NCBI GenBank assembly: GCA_900620265.3
Contig: UYNY03000023.1
Location: 1 to 60,233, forward strand
Source: Nitrosopumilaceae archaeon
GTDB taxonomy: Archaea > Thermoproteota > Nitrososphaeria > Nitrososphaerales > Nitrosopumilaceae
DNA: 60,233 bases
Direction: 5' to 3'
The translations under genes were made by a program, and so were the position numbers. Under the pieces are notes generated by a model. It was not told the DNA's origin, did not search any database, and was given only the letters and a program-made list of their open reading frames with translations. Of the stretch, positions 17,237 through 27,452 are shown one piece after another; the stretch's first letter is position 1, and each line of letters begins with the position of its first letter.

Positions 17237-18255
17237 GGCTCCAGCACGAGCTTCTTCATGGTGTCGGGGGCCGGTATCCCCTGCTCGACGGCGTACGCGA
17301 CGGCGGCAATGTTGCGCGCCTCGTAGGCGGTCAGCTTTGTTATCGCGACGGTCGTCACCAGGTTGAGCATCTTGGTAAAGGCCCTCCTTGACGCCGCGTA
17401 CATTGCCGCCTCGAAGGACCTCTCAAAGCCGGCCACCAGGTCAAGGTCGTCCCCCGACTCGGGGACCATCGGGCCGTACCTCGTCGAGGATACCTCGGCG
17501 AGCGCCTCCCGGACGCCGCCGGCCGCTATCATCCTGTCCAGCAGGGCCCCCCCGGGGGCCTTTACCACCAGGCCGCGCACCTGCTCCTCGTCAAGCCCCC
17601 AGAGCTTGGAGCGGACCACGGCCATCATGTTGTAAAAGTCAACGTCCATCGAGGCAAGCTTTGCCGCGTCGGACCCGGTCGACCGGACTGCCTTTGCGAC
17701 GCGGGTGTACAGCACCCTGTCAAGGTGCGCGTCAAAGACCTGCACGTTGCCGCCCTCGCCGTACAGGGCGGCGGCCTTTGAGACCTCGGCGCCAAACTCG
17801 GCCTGGGACAGGGACGAGACTGCCTCCTCGAGGCTGCCGGCGGCCATCGCCCTGGCCGCCACGTCCCGCCTGCCGGCCAGCTCCTCTGCGCGCAGGTTGA
17901 CGCGCCGCTCGATCTCGGCCTGGTCCCTTCCGAGCGCCTTGCCGCGGAGTATCTGCTTTAGGTTGGTTACGGCGAACCTCATATAGTAGGCCTCGAGCAG
18001 CCCCGCCCCGCCGGCCGTCTTTGCGATGTTGTGGTGGGTCTCTGCCAGGCGGCCCCTTATCGCCGACTCGATGCCGTCCGACGTGTACGGCTTTTGGAGG
18101 TCCGAGAGGGCCCCCGAGTAGTCGGTGTTCCGGATCCGGGTCACCAGCTCGTCAAGGTCGCGCGACTCTGCCAGGGTCTGCATCCGGGCGCGGCCCAGCA
18201 GCTTGCCCCTCTTGCTGTACGACTTTACGGACGCAAAGACTATCCCCGATGCCAC
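17233..18255 (-). CDS. atpC: A/V-type ATP synthase subunit C (central stalk-to-membrane connector)
   Basis: 340-residue helical protein of the V-ATPase d/AtpC family, which seats the central stalk on the proteolipid ring. Recognisable segments: VKSYSKRGKLLGRARMQTLAES at the N-terminus, YYMRFAVTNLKQILRGKALG, VQVFDAHLDRVLYTRVAKA, DFYNMMAVVRSKLWGL, and the ending RNIAAVAYAVEQGIPA. GTG 18255 is about 29 nt from CATTAAAA (18280-18287). It stands apart from the E-A-B-D operon and is followed with overlap by a small membrane protein. Confidence 0.9.
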   Translation of the reverse strand: MASGIVFASVKSYSKRGKLLGRARMQTLAESRDLDELVTRIRNTDYSGALSDLQKPYTSDGIESAIRGRLAETHHNIAKTAGGAGLLEAYYMRFAVTNLKQILRGKALGRDQAEIERRVNLRAEELAGRRDVAARAMAAGSLEEAVSSLSQAEFGAEVSKAAALYGEGGNVQVFDAHLDRVLYTRVAKAVRSTGSDAAKLASMDVDFYNMMAVVRSKLWGLDEEQVRGLVVKAPGGALLDRMIAAGGVREALAEVSSTRYGPMVPESGDDLDLVAGFERSFEAAMYAASRRAFTKMLNLVTTVAITKLTAYEARNIAAVAYAVEQGIPAPDTMKKLVLEP

Positions 18256-18282
18256 TGCGCGCCGGGCCCCCCGGAGCCGATT

Positions 18283-18957
18283 TTAATGTTTGTCGGCGCC
18301 CGAGGCCCGGTCCACGATGGCAGCCGCCGCCTCCCTCTGCCCCCTCGTCATCCCCGAGACGCCCCTGATGAGCTCGCCGTAGGGCGCCAGGATATCCGAG
18401 GCCGACCTTGCAGGGTCGAGCGGCAGCAGGTCGTCGATGCCGCCGGAGCAGAACGCCCTCACATGGCACTCGAGGATCATCCTGGCCAGCGACGGGCAGG
18501 GGCCTGCCAGCGCGGCGAGGGCCGCGGCGTGGGGCCCCGCCCCCTCCTCCCCGGCCTGGAACGCGGCGAGCAGGGACGCGACGTCCGTGCCCGGGACGGC
18601 CATGGCAGATATCATGCCCCTCCCGGTGAGGCGGTAGTACGGGACCCCCTTCTCCTGCATCGCCCTGGGGCCCCGCGTGAGGGGGAGCCTCCCCTCCTCC
18701 CCGGCAAGCCCGAGCGGCAGCATCACCTCCTCCATGTCCCGGAAGACCCCCGAGTAGACGTTCTTCCAGCGGCCCCCGTCGCCTGCTATCCTCCTTGCCA
18801 TGCCCGTGCGGGTCCTCTCGCCGGGGCCCGCCCTGCCTGCCAGCGTGGCCAGTATCAGGCGCTGCCTGGCGGCCTCGGCGGTGAGCGAGTCCCCGGTCTT
18901 GTACGTATCGAATATGGCCAGCCGGGCCGTGCCTGCCTCCATGACCTTGTCCTCCAT
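18283..18957 (-). CDS. Hypothetical protein, possible DNA-binding regulator, divergent from amt
   Basis: 224 residues, soluble. Residues about 8-75 could form a helix-turn-helix-like fold: IFDTYKTGDSLTAEAARQRL, then WKNVYSGVFRDMEEVMLPLGL and YYRLTGRGMISAMA, which resembles a winged-helix wing and final strand. The C-terminal part is helical, with ECHVRAFCSGGIDDLL. The divergent position beside an ammonium transporter suggests it could regulate that gene; that is inference from position. A TATA-like CATATAAC lies about 30 nt upstream. Confidence 0.5.
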   Translation of the reverse strand: MEDKVMEAGTARLAIFDTYKTGDSLTAEAARQRLILATLAGRAGPGERTRTGMARRIAGDGGRWKNVYSGVFRDMEEVMLPLGLAGEEGRLPLTRGPRAMQEKGVPYYRLTGRGMISAMAVPGTDVASLLAAFQAGEEGAGPHAAALAALAGPCPSLARMILECHVRAFCSGGIDDLLPLDPARSASDILAPYGELIRGVSGMTRGQREAAAAIVDRASGADKH

Positions 18958-18983
18958 TTCTGTGATACTATCTGTGGATGGCC

Positions 18984-19037
18984 CACATATAACAATTTAC
19001 ACTGTAATCCCTGTAAACGTCTACAATCCTTAATAAC
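18984..19037. promoter_or_regulatory. amt promoter region with palindrome
   Basis: The 101-nt gap is strikingly AT-rich. TTACACTGTAA (18997-19007) is an inverted repeat of TTACA around one base, and a second half-site TGTAA follows at 19012-19016. TTAATAAC (19030-19037) is the likely amt TATA box, about 26 nt before ATG 19059. CACATATAAC (18984-18993) could serve the divergent gene. The palindrome is a candidate operator. Confidence 0.5.
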
Positions 19038-19058
19038 CCCCCGTCGGGGGGGAGGGTG

Positions 19059-20618
19059 ATGAAATCCAAGAACCCCAAGTATGCTCTCATACTTGCGGTC
19101 GCAGTGTCAGTCACGGCGGCTGGGGCGTTGTCTCAGGCATACGCACAGACCGTCAACGACGGCATGGACGGATATGTAAAGGGGACCAGTGGAATCTACA
19201 CTGCAAACCCCAACGAGTGCTGGTACGACGACGGCGAAGGCGGCATGCTGCCATGCAAGGTCGATACCGGTGACATGGCATGGATGCTGATGGCAACATC
19301 AATGGTCCTGTTCATGACGCCCGGTGTCGCGTTCTTCTATGGCGGCCTTGCCAGGTCCAAGAACGTGGTCAACGTGCTCGGCATGACCCTGATGGTTATG
19401 GGCCTCATGTCGGTACAGTGGATCCTGTGGGGCTACTCGCTGGCTTTCAGTCCGAACGCCAACGAGGGCGCCAACATGTTCATGGGCAGCCTTGACTACG
19501 CCGGCTTCAACATGGTCTCGCCGTACGCGCCACTGGGTGCTCCAAGCCCGTGCGCGGACACGTGGGCCGGGGCGTACCAGATGAACGCGATGGTCGAGGG
19601 CGACGTGTGCAGTGACACGTGGCCTGGTACCGTGCCTCATCAGCTGTTCGCGATGTTCCAAGGAACGTTCGCGATCATCACGCCCGCACTCATCATCGGC
19701 GGACTGGTCGACAGGATCAAGTTCAGCGCGATCGTCATATTCGTCCTCCTGTGGGGCACCTTCGTGTATGACCCGGTGGCACACTGGGTCTGGGGAGGCG
19801 GCATCATCGGCAACCTGGACCTAGATCCAAACCTGTCGCCGAGCTATGCCCTTGACTTCGCAGGCGGTACTGTGGTACACATCACCTCTGGATTCGCCGC
19901 ATTGGCAGGAGCCCTAGTCCTTGGCAGACGCCTCGGATACGGCAAGGTGCCGATGGAGCCGCACAACATACCGTTCGTGGTACTCGGTGCATCGATACTA
20001 TGGTTCGGCTGGTTCGGCTTCAACGCGGGGAGCGAGGTACAGGTGGATGGCATCACCGTGAGCGCGTGGACCGTTACGAACACCGCTACCGGCATGGCCG
20101 TCGTCACTTGGGTCCTTATGTCATGGGCACATACGGGAAAGCCAAGCGTCGTCGGGGCCGCGTCGGGTGCTGTGGCCGGGCTGGTGGCTATAACGCCGGC
20201 GTCCGGCTGGGTCGGTCCTATGGCCTCGATCATAATCGGCATTGCCGCTGGGACGATCTGCTATGCTTCCATAGCATTCAAGAACGCCCGCAAGTGGGAT
20301 GACGCCCTGGATGTGTGGGGAGTACACGGAATGGGCGGCCTCACCGGCGCAATCCTGACTGGAACCCTTGCAAGCCCGCACATCTGGGATACCGGCGACG
20401 GTATCGGTGCGTGGACCGGCACGGCGGAAGGGATGGAGCAGCAGGCAATCAGCATCGTGGCGGCGGCAATGTCAATTGCCTATGCATTCGGTGTCACGAT
20501 TGTGATATTCAAGGTGATGGACGTCGTCTGGCCTGGCGGGATCAGGGTCACTCCAAAGGAGGAGGAGATCGGAATCGATCTTGCCCAGCACGGTGAGAGA
20601 GCATACGTCAACGAGTAG
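19059..20618 (+). CDS. amt: Ammonium transporter, Amt/MEP/Rh family
   Basis: 519 residues. An N-terminal signal peptide (about 1-29, ending LSQAYAQT) precedes an extended extracellular segment with Cys pairs, and then the 11-helix Amt core: WMLMATSMVLFMTPGVAFFYGGLARSKN is the family signature, GGTVVHITSGFAALAGAL carries the conserved pore histidine, and GVHGMGGLTGAI carries the second. It supplies NH4+/NH3, the energy source of an ammonia oxidiser. GGAGGG directly precedes the start, but the TATA spacing also allows a leaderless message. Codon use is much less GC3-biased than neighbours (gca, gga, cca, ata common), typical of a highly expressed gene. Confidence 0.96.
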   Translation: MKSKNPKYALILAVAVSVTAAGALSQAYAQTVNDGMDGYVKGTSGIYTANPNECWYDDGEGGMLPCKVDTGDMAWMLMATSMVLFMTPGVAFFYGGLARSKNVVNVLGMTLMVMGLMSVQWILWGYSLAFSPNANEGANMFMGSLDYAGFNMVSPYAPLGAPSPCADTWAGAYQMNAMVEGDVCSDTWPGTVPHQLFAMFQGTFAIITPALIIGGLVDRIKFSAIVIFVLLWGTFVYDPVAHWVWGGGIIGNLDLDPNLSPSYALDFAGGTVVHITSGFAALAGALVLGRRLGYGKVPMEPHNIPFVVLGASILWFGWFGFNAGSEVQVDGITVSAWTVTNTATGMAVVTWVLMSWAHTGKPSVVGAASGAVAGLVAITPASGWVGPMASIIIGIAAGTICYASIAFKNARKWDDALDVWGVHGMGGLTGAILTGTLASPHIWDTGDGIGAWTGTAEGMEQQAISIVAAAMSIAYAFGVTIVIFKVMDVVWPGGIRVTPKEEEIGIDLAQHGERAYVNE

Positions 20619-20643
20619 AAAAGATCGCATGTCTTTTCTTTTT
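20619..20643 (+). terminator. Terminator of amt
   Basis: Just after the amt stop, AAAAGA (20619-20624) can pair with TCTTTT (20632-20637), and the stretch continues as TCTTTTCTTTTT. This T-rich run immediately after the coding end fits archaeal intrinsic termination. Confidence 0.6.
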
Positions 20644-20717
20644 ACATCCGGGCGGGGGAGCCTGCGCCCATCCGTCTGCGCGTAGGTTAATACGTGCGCC
20701 CCCCGCCCCCCGGCGCC

Positions 20718-21473
20718 GTGCTCGTGCAGGCTGACGACCTGGGTGGGATGCCCGACGCCGTCCTGGTGGACGCCCGCCCGTACGGCGCCTATTCAAAGTC
20801 CCACATACCGGGCGCCGTCAACCTGGACCTCTTTGCGTTCCACTGGGCCGACACCACCCCCTCCGGCATGGAGGCGCTCGCCGCCCAGGCGGCAAGGTAC
20901 CTCTCGTTCGCGGGCGTCTCGGCAGGCAGGGACGTCGTATTCTACGACGACGTCTCTGGGATGCTCGCCGCGCGCGGCCTCTGGCTCTGCAGGTACCTCT
21001 CGCACAAGAGGTCGTACATGCTGGACGGCGGCATGAAGAAGTGGCTGGCGGGCGGCCGGGACGCCGAGCAGGGGACCCGCGCCGCCGAGCCCGGCTCGCT
21101 GGACCCCCGGCCCGACATGTCCGTGATAGCGGGGTTCGGGGAGATCCGGGACCGGATGGGAAAGATCCGCCTGGTGGACGCGCGGGCGCCCCCCGAGTAC
21201 GACGGGACGGTGGCGCGTGCCGCGAGCGCCGGCCACATCCCGGGGGCCGTGAACATTGACTGGGTGCGGAACGTCGGGGAGGACGGCGCCTTTCGGGATC
21301 CCGGCGAGCTGCGCGCGATCTACGGGGAGGGCGATGCCGTCACGTACTGCCACGGCGGGTACCGCGCCGCCAACGCCTTTGTCGCGATGAGCCTGGCCGG
21401 GTCAAAGCCGCGCCTGTACCCGGGGTCGTGGGGCGAGTGGGGCAACCTCGGGCTGCCCGCGTCTAGGGGCTGA
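20718..21473 (+). CDS. Two-domain rhodanese (thiosulfate/mercaptopyruvate sulfurtransferase-like)
   Basis: 251 residues from GTG 20718, about 28 nt from TTAATA (20687-20692); a longer reading to GTG 20694 adds eight mostly Pro residues and is less likely. Two rhodanese domains: the first has VLVDARPYGAYSKSHIPGA and VVFYDDVSGMLAARG but no active-site Cys; the second has VDARAPPEYDG, HIPGAVNIDW and the active loop CHGGYRAA with the catalytic cysteine. It moves sulfane sulfur from a donor to a thiophilic acceptor. No operon partner is evident. Confidence 0.9.
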   Translation: MLVQADDLGGMPDAVLVDARPYGAYSKSHIPGAVNLDLFAFHWADTTPSGMEALAAQAARYLSFAGVSAGRDVVFYDDVSGMLAARGLWLCRYLSHKRSYMLDGGMKKWLAGGRDAEQGTRAAEPGSLDPRPDMSVIAGFGEIRDRMGKIRLVDARAPPEYDGTVARAASAGHIPGAVNIDWVRNVGEDGAFRDPGELRAIYGEGDAVTYCHGGYRAANAFVAMSLAGSKPRLYPGSWGEWGNLGLPASRG

Positions 21474-21549
21474 TAACTGACAGCGAAAAGACGGCGAACG
21501 CCAGCATGACGATCCCCGGCACCGCCGTTATCAGGGCCTCCCTAGACAT
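21463..21549 (-). CDS. Very small membrane protein overlapping the end of atpI
   Basis: 28 codons. Its ATG (21547-21549) overlaps the atpI stop at 21542-21544, so it would be translated by coupled re-initiation. It is a single hydrophobic helix (LITAVPGIVMLAFAVFSLSVI) with a short charged N-terminus MSRE. It overlaps the 3' end of the rhodanese gene by 11 nt. A tiny single-span peptide beside the ATPase rotor/stator subunit is plausible as an accessory subunit, but at this size chance cannot be excluded. Confidence 0.4.
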   Translation of the reverse strand: MSREALITAVPGIVMLAFAVFSLSVISP

Positions 21550-23626
21550 CCCGCCTCCACGCGTACCTGTTGTAGACGGTCTCGGGGACCAGCTGCCTGA
21601 ACGGGGCGGCCCCGCCCGCGTACCACTTTGTAAAGAACTCGTACAGGTGCAGCCTCAGCGACTGGATGTAGACTATGAGCCCCTCTATCATCATGATCCC
21701 TATCTGCCCGCCGACCACCAGGGCAAGCGCCCCGGGCGACTCGAGGCCGCCCATCGACCTGTAGGCGCTGTTGACCGTCAGCAGCAGCGCCGCGTGCACG
21801 AGCAGCATGATCCCAATCCGGGCGTAGCTGATCGTATGCGCCAGGCACTCTATCACCTTGCCGAGCAGCACCTCCATCACCACGCTGATGGCGTCCCCGC
21901 CGGCGTCCGGGTGCCTCTTGTTGTGCAGGATGCCCCCGATTATCATCATTACCATCGAGACGATGACTGCCACGACGGCGATCCTCACCACCACCCAGAC
22001 GACGGCCCACTCGCCGAGGACCGCCGTGACCCAGGGGACCGGCTCGGCGTGGGCCCTCGAGTACATGTTGGTCACGTCGTACCCGGAGCCGATGGCCGCC
22101 AGCATCACCCCGATGACCCCGAGCCACATGACCAGGTTGGGGATCGCCTCAAAGAACATCTCGATCCGCTCGCCGGCCCTCCAGCAGTTCCTGATGCGCA
22201 GCACGAACGCCCACGCCAGGTGGATGATCCCGAGGAATATGGAGACCTTTAGGATCAGTATGACCTGCTCGAACGTGAGCTCGGCGACCTTGATGGCCCC
22301 GACCATCCACAGCACGGGGTGCAGCACCCCGCCCTCCTGGAGCAGCGCCTCGAACCCGGCGAACTTGTAGAGGGCGAACCCGAACACCTCGCCCTGGAAG
22401 AAGCCGGCAAGGGCCCCGGCCCCCCCGGACATTGCCAGCAGCATGCCCCACCTTGCAAGCGACCCCTGCCCCTTCATCTTGAAGAGCAGCCCGAGCGCCA
22501 TCAGGAGCAGCCCGTGGCCTACGTCGGCGAACATGATCCCGTAGAACACGGGCCACATCAGGGATATCATCCAGGTGGGGTCGTACTCGCCCCTCTTCGG
22601 GATCCCCTGGTTCTGGGTTATCACCTCGTAGGTCCTCACCCACCTCGGGTTGTCAAGGTGGACGGGCGCGTCCTCGCCGGCCTCCTCCGTCACGACGGTC
22701 CAGCCGCCGGCCGCGTCCCTGAACTTCTTCTCCATCTTCTTTGGTATGTACCCCTGGATCAGCGCAAAGTTCCTCGTGCCGCCCGGCTTGCGGAGCGCCT
22801 CGAGCACCTCCTTTGAGACGAGCGCGTTCTCGTGCATCGCCAGCAGCGCCGCGCGCGACTTTTTTGCGGCGCGGGCGACCTCCTTGCCGACCGTCTTTAT
22901 CTTCTCCGCAAGCTCGGCGGCCCTCGCCTCGGCCTCCTTGAACGCCCTGCCGGGCACCTGCGGGAGCCCCTCGGGGACGGCAAACGGCGCGTACCCGAGC
23001 GCCCTCATGGCGCCAAGCACCCTCGCAGAGTCCTCCGCGTCGCAGACCACCACGGCCGCGCGCCTCTCCTTTGAGCCGGTCTCCATCCCGATGACGGCCG
23101 CGCCCTCGAGCGCCCTTGACGCCTCGTCCCAGTCCTTGGCGTCGACGACAAAGAGCGCCGTAAAGAACCTCCTGCCGCGCCCGAGCATGCCGACGTCCAC
23201 GTCAAGGCCTGACGCGGCGCGGAGCACGTCGGCCGCCGCCTCGTACTCTGCAAGCGACTTTGCGGCGGCCGCCTTTTCCGCCATGAGGCGCTCGGCCTCC
23301 TCGACCGGCGCGGCGCCCTCCTCGAGGTCCCGGACCATCCCCTCTATCTCGGAGACCTCGTACTTGCGCCTCTTGATGACCGTCCCCTTGAAGAGTATCT
23401 CCATGATGCCGACCCGGAGCGGGATCCCGAGGCCGGCAAGCGCGTCGTCGATACGCTGGTAGGCCTTTTGCGCCCGGAGCAGCAGGTCGTCTATCTCGGG
23501 GGTGGCCAGGCCGTCCTCGGCCTCCCTGTTGTGGAACCACTCGAACTCGGCCAGCCGCGAGGCGACCCTCGGGGACTCTGACCTGGGAAGTATGACGCTG
23601 CCCATCAGTAGCTCAGCAACTGCCAC
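21542..23626 (-). CDS. atpI: A/V-type ATP synthase subunit I (subunit a homologue)
   Basis: 694 residues. The N-terminal cytoplasmic half (about 1-330) is coiled-coil and alpha/beta and acts as a stator arm; the C-terminal half has seven to eight helices forming the proton half-channels. Diagnostic segments: DPTWMISLMWPVFYGIMFADVGHGLLLMALG, VLHPVLWMVGA, and CLAHTISYARIGIMLLVHAA with the essential Arg beside the ring, then GALALVVGGQIGIMMIEGLIVYIQSLRLHLYEFF. GTG 23626 is about 28 nt from GGTATTAAA. It is divergent from the E-A-B-D operon; the two promoters lie within 100 nt. Confidence 0.95.
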   Translation of the reverse strand: MAVAELLMGSVILPRSESPRVASRLAEFEWFHNREAEDGLATPEIDDLLLRAQKAYQRIDDALAGLGIPLRVGIMEILFKGTVIKRRKYEVSEIEGMVRDLEEGAAPVEEAERLMAEKAAAAKSLAEYEAAADVLRAASGLDVDVGMLGRGRRFFTALFVVDAKDWDEASRALEGAAVIGMETGSKERRAAVVVCDAEDSARVLGAMRALGYAPFAVPEGLPQVPGRAFKEAEARAAELAEKIKTVGKEVARAAKKSRAALLAMHENALVSKEVLEALRKPGGTRNFALIQGYIPKKMEKKFRDAAGGWTVVTEEAGEDAPVHLDNPRWVRTYEVITQNQGIPKRGEYDPTWMISLMWPVFYGIMFADVGHGLLLMALGLLFKMKGQGSLARWGMLLAMSGGAGALAGFFQGEVFGFALYKFAGFEALLQEGGVLHPVLWMVGAIKVAELTFEQVILILKVSIFLGIIHLAWAFVLRIRNCWRAGERIEMFFEAIPNLVMWLGVIGVMLAAIGSGYDVTNMYSRAHAEPVPWVTAVLGEWAVVWVVVRIAVVAVIVSMVMMIIGGILHNKRHPDAGGDAISVVMEVLLGKVIECLAHTISYARIGIMLLVHAALLLTVNSAYRSMGGLESPGALALVVGGQIGIMMIEGLIVYIQSLRLHLYEFFTKWYAGGAAPFRQLVPETVYNRYAWRRDV

Positions 23627-23724
23627 GCCCCCCCGGCCCCGGAATTGCGCTTTAATACCTTTCTAGGGCCCGCCGCCCCCGCGGCCACAAACATTAAAAT
23701 CCGTTGCGCCGGGCCGCCCGGCAG

Positions 23725-24312
23725 TTGGCCTCAAACCCGGAGCTAGAGCGCAGCATCGACAGGGTGGTCTCGCGCGCCGGGGATGCCATGGTGGCCGGGC
23801 TGGCGGGGGCGGGCGAGGCGGCCAGGCGGTCCCTCGACGAGGCGGGCCCGTCGCTGGAGGCCGAGTACGACCGGATAATATCTGACGGCAAGAAGGAGGC
23901 CGACAAGGTCTCAAGGCAGCTGGTCGGGGGGGCCGAGCTGGCCGCCAGGAACCGCGAGCTGGTGGCGCTGGAGGAGGCCGTCGACCGGGTCTTTGAGAGG
24001 GCCCTCGAGCAGGTGGCCGGCGCCGACCACTCAAAGGTCGCCGCGAGGCTGCTGGAGGAGGCGGCCAGGACGCTGGGCACGGACGAGATGGTCGTCTTGA
24101 CGAACGCGGCCTCCCGGGGGGCCGTCGAGGCGGCGCTGTCCGGGTTCAAGGGGGCCAGCCTCTCGCCGGACGCCATAGACTGCATGGGGGGCGTCGTGGC
24201 AAGGGCCGCCGACGGCTCGATGGAGTTTGACAACACCATTGACGCGCGGGTGGCGCGGATGAAGCCTTTAATTAGGAAGGAGATCGCCGCGCAGTTCGGG
24301 GTGGGCGTATAA
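23725..24312 (+). CDS. atpE: A/V-type ATP synthase subunit E (peripheral stalk)
   Basis: 195 residues from TTG 23725, about 29 nt from CATTAAAA (23692-23699). The long N-terminal helix (about 1-90; [24 protein letters not shown]) is the stalk, and the C-terminal globular part ends with the family hallmark [16 protein letters not shown] then [11 protein letters not shown]. It links the catalytic head to subunit I as part of the stator. It is directly followed by atpA, whose ATG overlaps its stop. Archaeal partners of E are small helical H subunits; see the 42-residue gene at 28082. Confidence 0.9.
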   Translation: MASNPELERSIDRVVSRAGDAMVAGLAGAGEAARRSLDEAGPSLEAEYDRIISDGKKEADKVSRQLVGGAELAARNRELVALEEAVDRVFERALEQVAGADHSKVAARLLEEAARTLGTDEMVVLTNAASRGAVEAALSGFKGASLSPDAIDCMGGVVARAADGSMEFDNTIDARVARMKPLIRKEIAAQFGVGV

Positions 24313-26081
24313 TGGCGGCAAGCGGCAGGATAGTCTGGGTCAGCGGCCCCGCCGTGCGCGCCGACGGCATGTCCGACGCAAAGATGTACGAGACTGTCAC
24401 CGTCGGGGAGTCAAAGCTGGTAGGCGAGGTGATCCGGCTGACCGGCGACGTGGCGTTCATCCAGGTGTACGAGTCGACCAGCGGGCTGCGCCCCGGCGAG
24501 CCGGTCGAGGGGACGGGCAGCCCGCTCAGCGTGCTGCTCGGGCCGGGGATCATCGGGCAGCTCTACGACGGCATCCAGAGGCCGCTGCGCGAGCTCTCAA
24601 AGGCGTCCGGCTCGTTCATCGGGCGCGGGATCGTGACGAGCCCGGTCGACATGTCCAAAAAGTACCACTTTGTCCCGTCGGTGTCGGCCGGCGACCAGGT
24701 CGAGGCCGGCGGCATAATCGGCAGCGTAAAGGAGACGGACCTGATAGACCACCCGATAATGCTGCCGCCGGACCACCCCGGCGGCAAGATATCGGGCATC
24801 GTCCAGGAGGGCGACTATACGCTGGAGGACGAGGTGGCGCAGGTCGAGGGGGCCGAGCCTGTCCGGATGTGCCACAGGTGGCCCGTCCGCAAGCCGCGCC
24901 CGTACCGCGAGAGGTATGACCCGACCGTCCCGCTGCTCACCGGGCAGCGCGTCATCGACACGTTCTTCCCGATAGCAAAGGGCGGCACCGGCTCGATCCC
25001 GGGCGCGTTCGGGACCGGCAAGACCGTCACGCTGCACCAGATAGCAAAGTGGGCCGACTCGCAGGTCGTAGTCTACATCGGGTGCGGCGAGCGCGGCAAC
25101 GAGATGACGGAGGTGCTAGTAGAGTTCCCGCACCTAAAGGACCCGCGGAGCGGCAAGCCGCTGATGGACCGCACGGTCCTCGTCGCCAACACGAGCAACA
25201 TGCCGGTGGCGGCCAGGGAGGCCAGCATATACACGGGCGTCACCATAGCAGAGTACTATCGCGACATGGGCAAGGACGTCGTCCTCGTGGCGGACTCGAC
25301 CAGCAGGTGGGCCGAGGCGCTGCGCGAGATGAGCGGCCGCCTAGAGGAGATGCCCGCAGAGGAGGGGTACCCCTCGTACCTGGCATCAAGGCTGGCGGAG
25401 TTCTACGAGAGGGCGGGCCGCGTCAGGGCGCGCGGCGGCCCCGACAGGGACGGGTCAGTCACGCTGGTGGGCGCCGTCTCGCCGTCGGGCGGCGACTTTA
25501 CCGAGCCGGTCACGACCCATACCATGCGCTTCATAAAGACGTTCTGGGCGCTAGACGCAAAGCTTGCATACTCGAGGCACTATCCGTCCATCAACTGGAT
25601 GAGCAGCTACTCGGGGTACCTTGACGACATCGCCCAGTGGTGGGGCAAGAACGTGGGCGGCGACTGGCTGGACCTCAGGTCCAGGGCGTACGGGGTGCTC
25701 CAGCGCGAGGACACGCTGAAGGAGATCGTGCGGCTGCTGGGGCCCGACGCGCTCCCGGACGAGGAGAAGCTCATACTCGAGGTCGCAAGGATGGTAAAGA
25801 TAGGGCTGCTCCAGCAGAACTCGTTTGACGACGTGGACACGTACTGCAGCCCCGAAAAGCAGTACAGGCTGCTCCAGCTGCTCGTCGGGTTCTACGAAAA
25901 GGGCCTCCAGGCGCTCAGGGAGGGGGCAAAGCTCTCCGACGTGCGCGAGCTGCCGGTGGTGCCGGCGCTGCTAAAGGCGAGGATGGACGTAAAGGACGAC
26001 GAGATGCCAAAGCTCGAGGGGCTTGCCTCCCAGATGGAGGAGCAGTTCCGCGGGATGGCCGGGACAGGGGTGAGCAAGTGA
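24312..26081 (+). CDS. atpA: A/V-type ATP synthase catalytic subunit A
   Basis: 589 residues, the usual size. Walker A is GAFGTGKT in [17 protein letters not shown], the A-subunit non-homologous insert is present (about 110-190, [20 protein letters not shown]), and [21 protein letters not shown] and [15 protein letters not shown] are the nucleotide-site segments. No intein interrupts it. Second gene of the E-A-B-D run; the stop overlaps the ATG of atpB. Confidence 0.97.
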   Translation: MAASGRIVWVSGPAVRADGMSDAKMYETVTVGESKLVGEVIRLTGDVAFIQVYESTSGLRPGEPVEGTGSPLSVLLGPGIIGQLYDGIQRPLRELSKASGSFIGRGIVTSPVDMSKKYHFVPSVSAGDQVEAGGIIGSVKETDLIDHPIMLPPDHPGGKISGIVQEGDYTLEDEVAQVEGAEPVRMCHRWPVRKPRPYRERYDPTVPLLTGQRVIDTFFPIAKGGTGSIPGAFGTGKTVTLHQIAKWADSQVVVYIGCGERGNEMTEVLVEFPHLKDPRSGKPLMDRTVLVANTSNMPVAAREASIYTGVTIAEYYRDMGKDVVLVADSTSRWAEALREMSGRLEEMPAEEGYPSYLASRLAEFYERAGRVRARGGPDRDGSVTLVGAVSPSGGDFTEPVTTHTMRFIKTFWALDAKLAYSRHYPSINWMSSYSGYLDDIAQWWGKNVGGDWLDLRSRAYGVLQREDTLKEIVRLLGPDALPDEEKLILEVARMVKIGLLQQNSFDDVDTYCSPEKQYRLLQLLVGFYEKGLQALREGAKLSDVRELPVVPALLKARMDVKDDEMPKLEGLASQMEEQFRGMAGTGVSK

Positions 26082-27451
26082 TGGGCGGCGTCCAGTACAG
26101 CAAGATTGCAGAGATAAAGGGGCCGCTGGTGATCGTCGACGGGGTCGAGAGCGCCGCCTTTGACGAGCTGGTGGAGATCGAGACGGCCGAGGGCGAGAGG
26201 CGCCTCGGCAAGGTGCTCGAGGTCGGCAACGGCAAGGCGATAGTCCAGGTCTTCGAGGGGACGACCGGCCTGTCGATCTCGGCCACCAACGCGCGGTTTG
26301 TGGGCAAGGTGATGGAGATGCCCGTCTCAAGGGAGGTGCTCGGGCGCGTCTTTGACGGGCTGGGGCGCCCAAAGGACGGGCTGCCCGACCCCATAGCGGA
26401 CAAGTTCATAGACATCAACGGCGAGCCGATGAACCCCGAGCAGCGCGAGTACCCCAAGGACTTTATCCAGACGGGCGTCTCCGTCATAGACGGGATGATG
26501 ACGCTCGTGCGCGGGCAAAAGCTGCCCATCTTCTCGGGGTCCGGCATGTCGCACAACCTGCTGGCCGCCCAGATAGCGAGGCAGGCAAGCGTCGTCGGGA
26601 CTGGGGACGACTTTGCAGTCGTCTTTGCGGCGATCGGCGTCCAGTACAGCGAGGCCGAGTACTTTAGGAGGAGCCTCGAGGAGTCGGGCGCCCTCAAGAG
26701 GAGCGTCCTCTTCCTGAACACGGCGGACGATCCTGCCATTGAGAGGATAATCACGCCGCGCGTCGCCCTTACGGTGGCCGAGTACCTGGCGTTCGACCTC
26801 GGGATGCACGTGCTGGTGATACTGACTGACATGACAAACTATGCAGAGGCGCTGCGGGAGATCAGCGCCGCGCGCGAGGAGGTGCCCGGGCGCAAGGGGT
26901 ACCCCGGCTACCTGTATACCGACCTGTCGACAGTCTACGAGCGGGCCGGCAAGCTGGACGGGCGCAAGGGGAGCGTCACCCAGGTGCCGATACTCTCCAT
27001 GCCGTCAGACGACATCACGCACCCGATACCGGATCTTACGGGCTACATCACGGAGGGGCAGGTGGTGCTCGGGCGCGACCTCTTCCGCAAGGGCGTCTAC
27101 CCGCCGGTGAACATACTGATGAGCCTCAGCCGGCTCATGAAGGACGGGATCGGCGAGGGGAGCACGCGCGGGGACCACGGCGAGATATCAAACCAGGCGT
27201 ACGACGCGTACTCGAGGGCGCAGGAGGTGCGCGCGCTGGCCGGGATCGTCGGCAAGGCGGGGCTCACCGAGGTGGACCTAAAGTACATGGACGTGGGGGA
27301 CGCGTTCGAGGAGCTCTTCCTGGCGCAGGCGACCGACTCGAACAGGCCGATAGAGGAGACGCTGGGGCTGCTGTGGGAGGTCGTGTCAAAGCTGCCAAAG
27401 TCGGAGATCACAAAGGTAAAGGACGCCAACATAGAGAGGTACTACAAGTAG
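26081..27451 (+). CDS. atpB: A/V-type ATP synthase regulatory subunit B
   Basis: 456 residues. It is the non-catalytic partner of subunit A: no Walker A loop is seen at the equivalent place ([19 protein letters not shown]), as expected. The conserved [36 protein letters not shown] region with the arginine finger is complete, as are [12 protein letters not shown] and [13 protein letters not shown] 26081 overlaps the atpA stop; GTG 26078 just ahead is a possible alternative. atpD follows after one base. Confidence 0.97.
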   Translation: MGGVQYSKIAEIKGPLVIVDGVESAAFDELVEIETAEGERRLGKVLEVGNGKAIVQVFEGTTGLSISATNARFVGKVMEMPVSREVLGRVFDGLGRPKDGLPDPIADKFIDINGEPMNPEQREYPKDFIQTGVSVIDGMMTLVRGQKLPIFSGSGMSHNLLAAQIARQASVVGTGDDFAVVFAAIGVQYSEAEYFRRSLEESGALKRSVLFLNTADDPAIERIITPRVALTVAEYLAFDLGMHVLVILTDMTNYAEALREISAAREEVPGRKGYPGYLYTDLSTVYERAGKLDGRKGSVTQVPILSMPSDDITHPIPDLTGYITEGQVVLGRDLFRKGVYPPVNILMSLSRLMKDGIGEGSTRGDHGEISNQAYDAYSRAQEVRALAGIVGKAGLTEVDLKYMDVGDAFEELFLAQATDSNRPIEETLGLLWEVVSKLPKSEITKVKDANIERYYK

Positions 27452-27452
27452 C

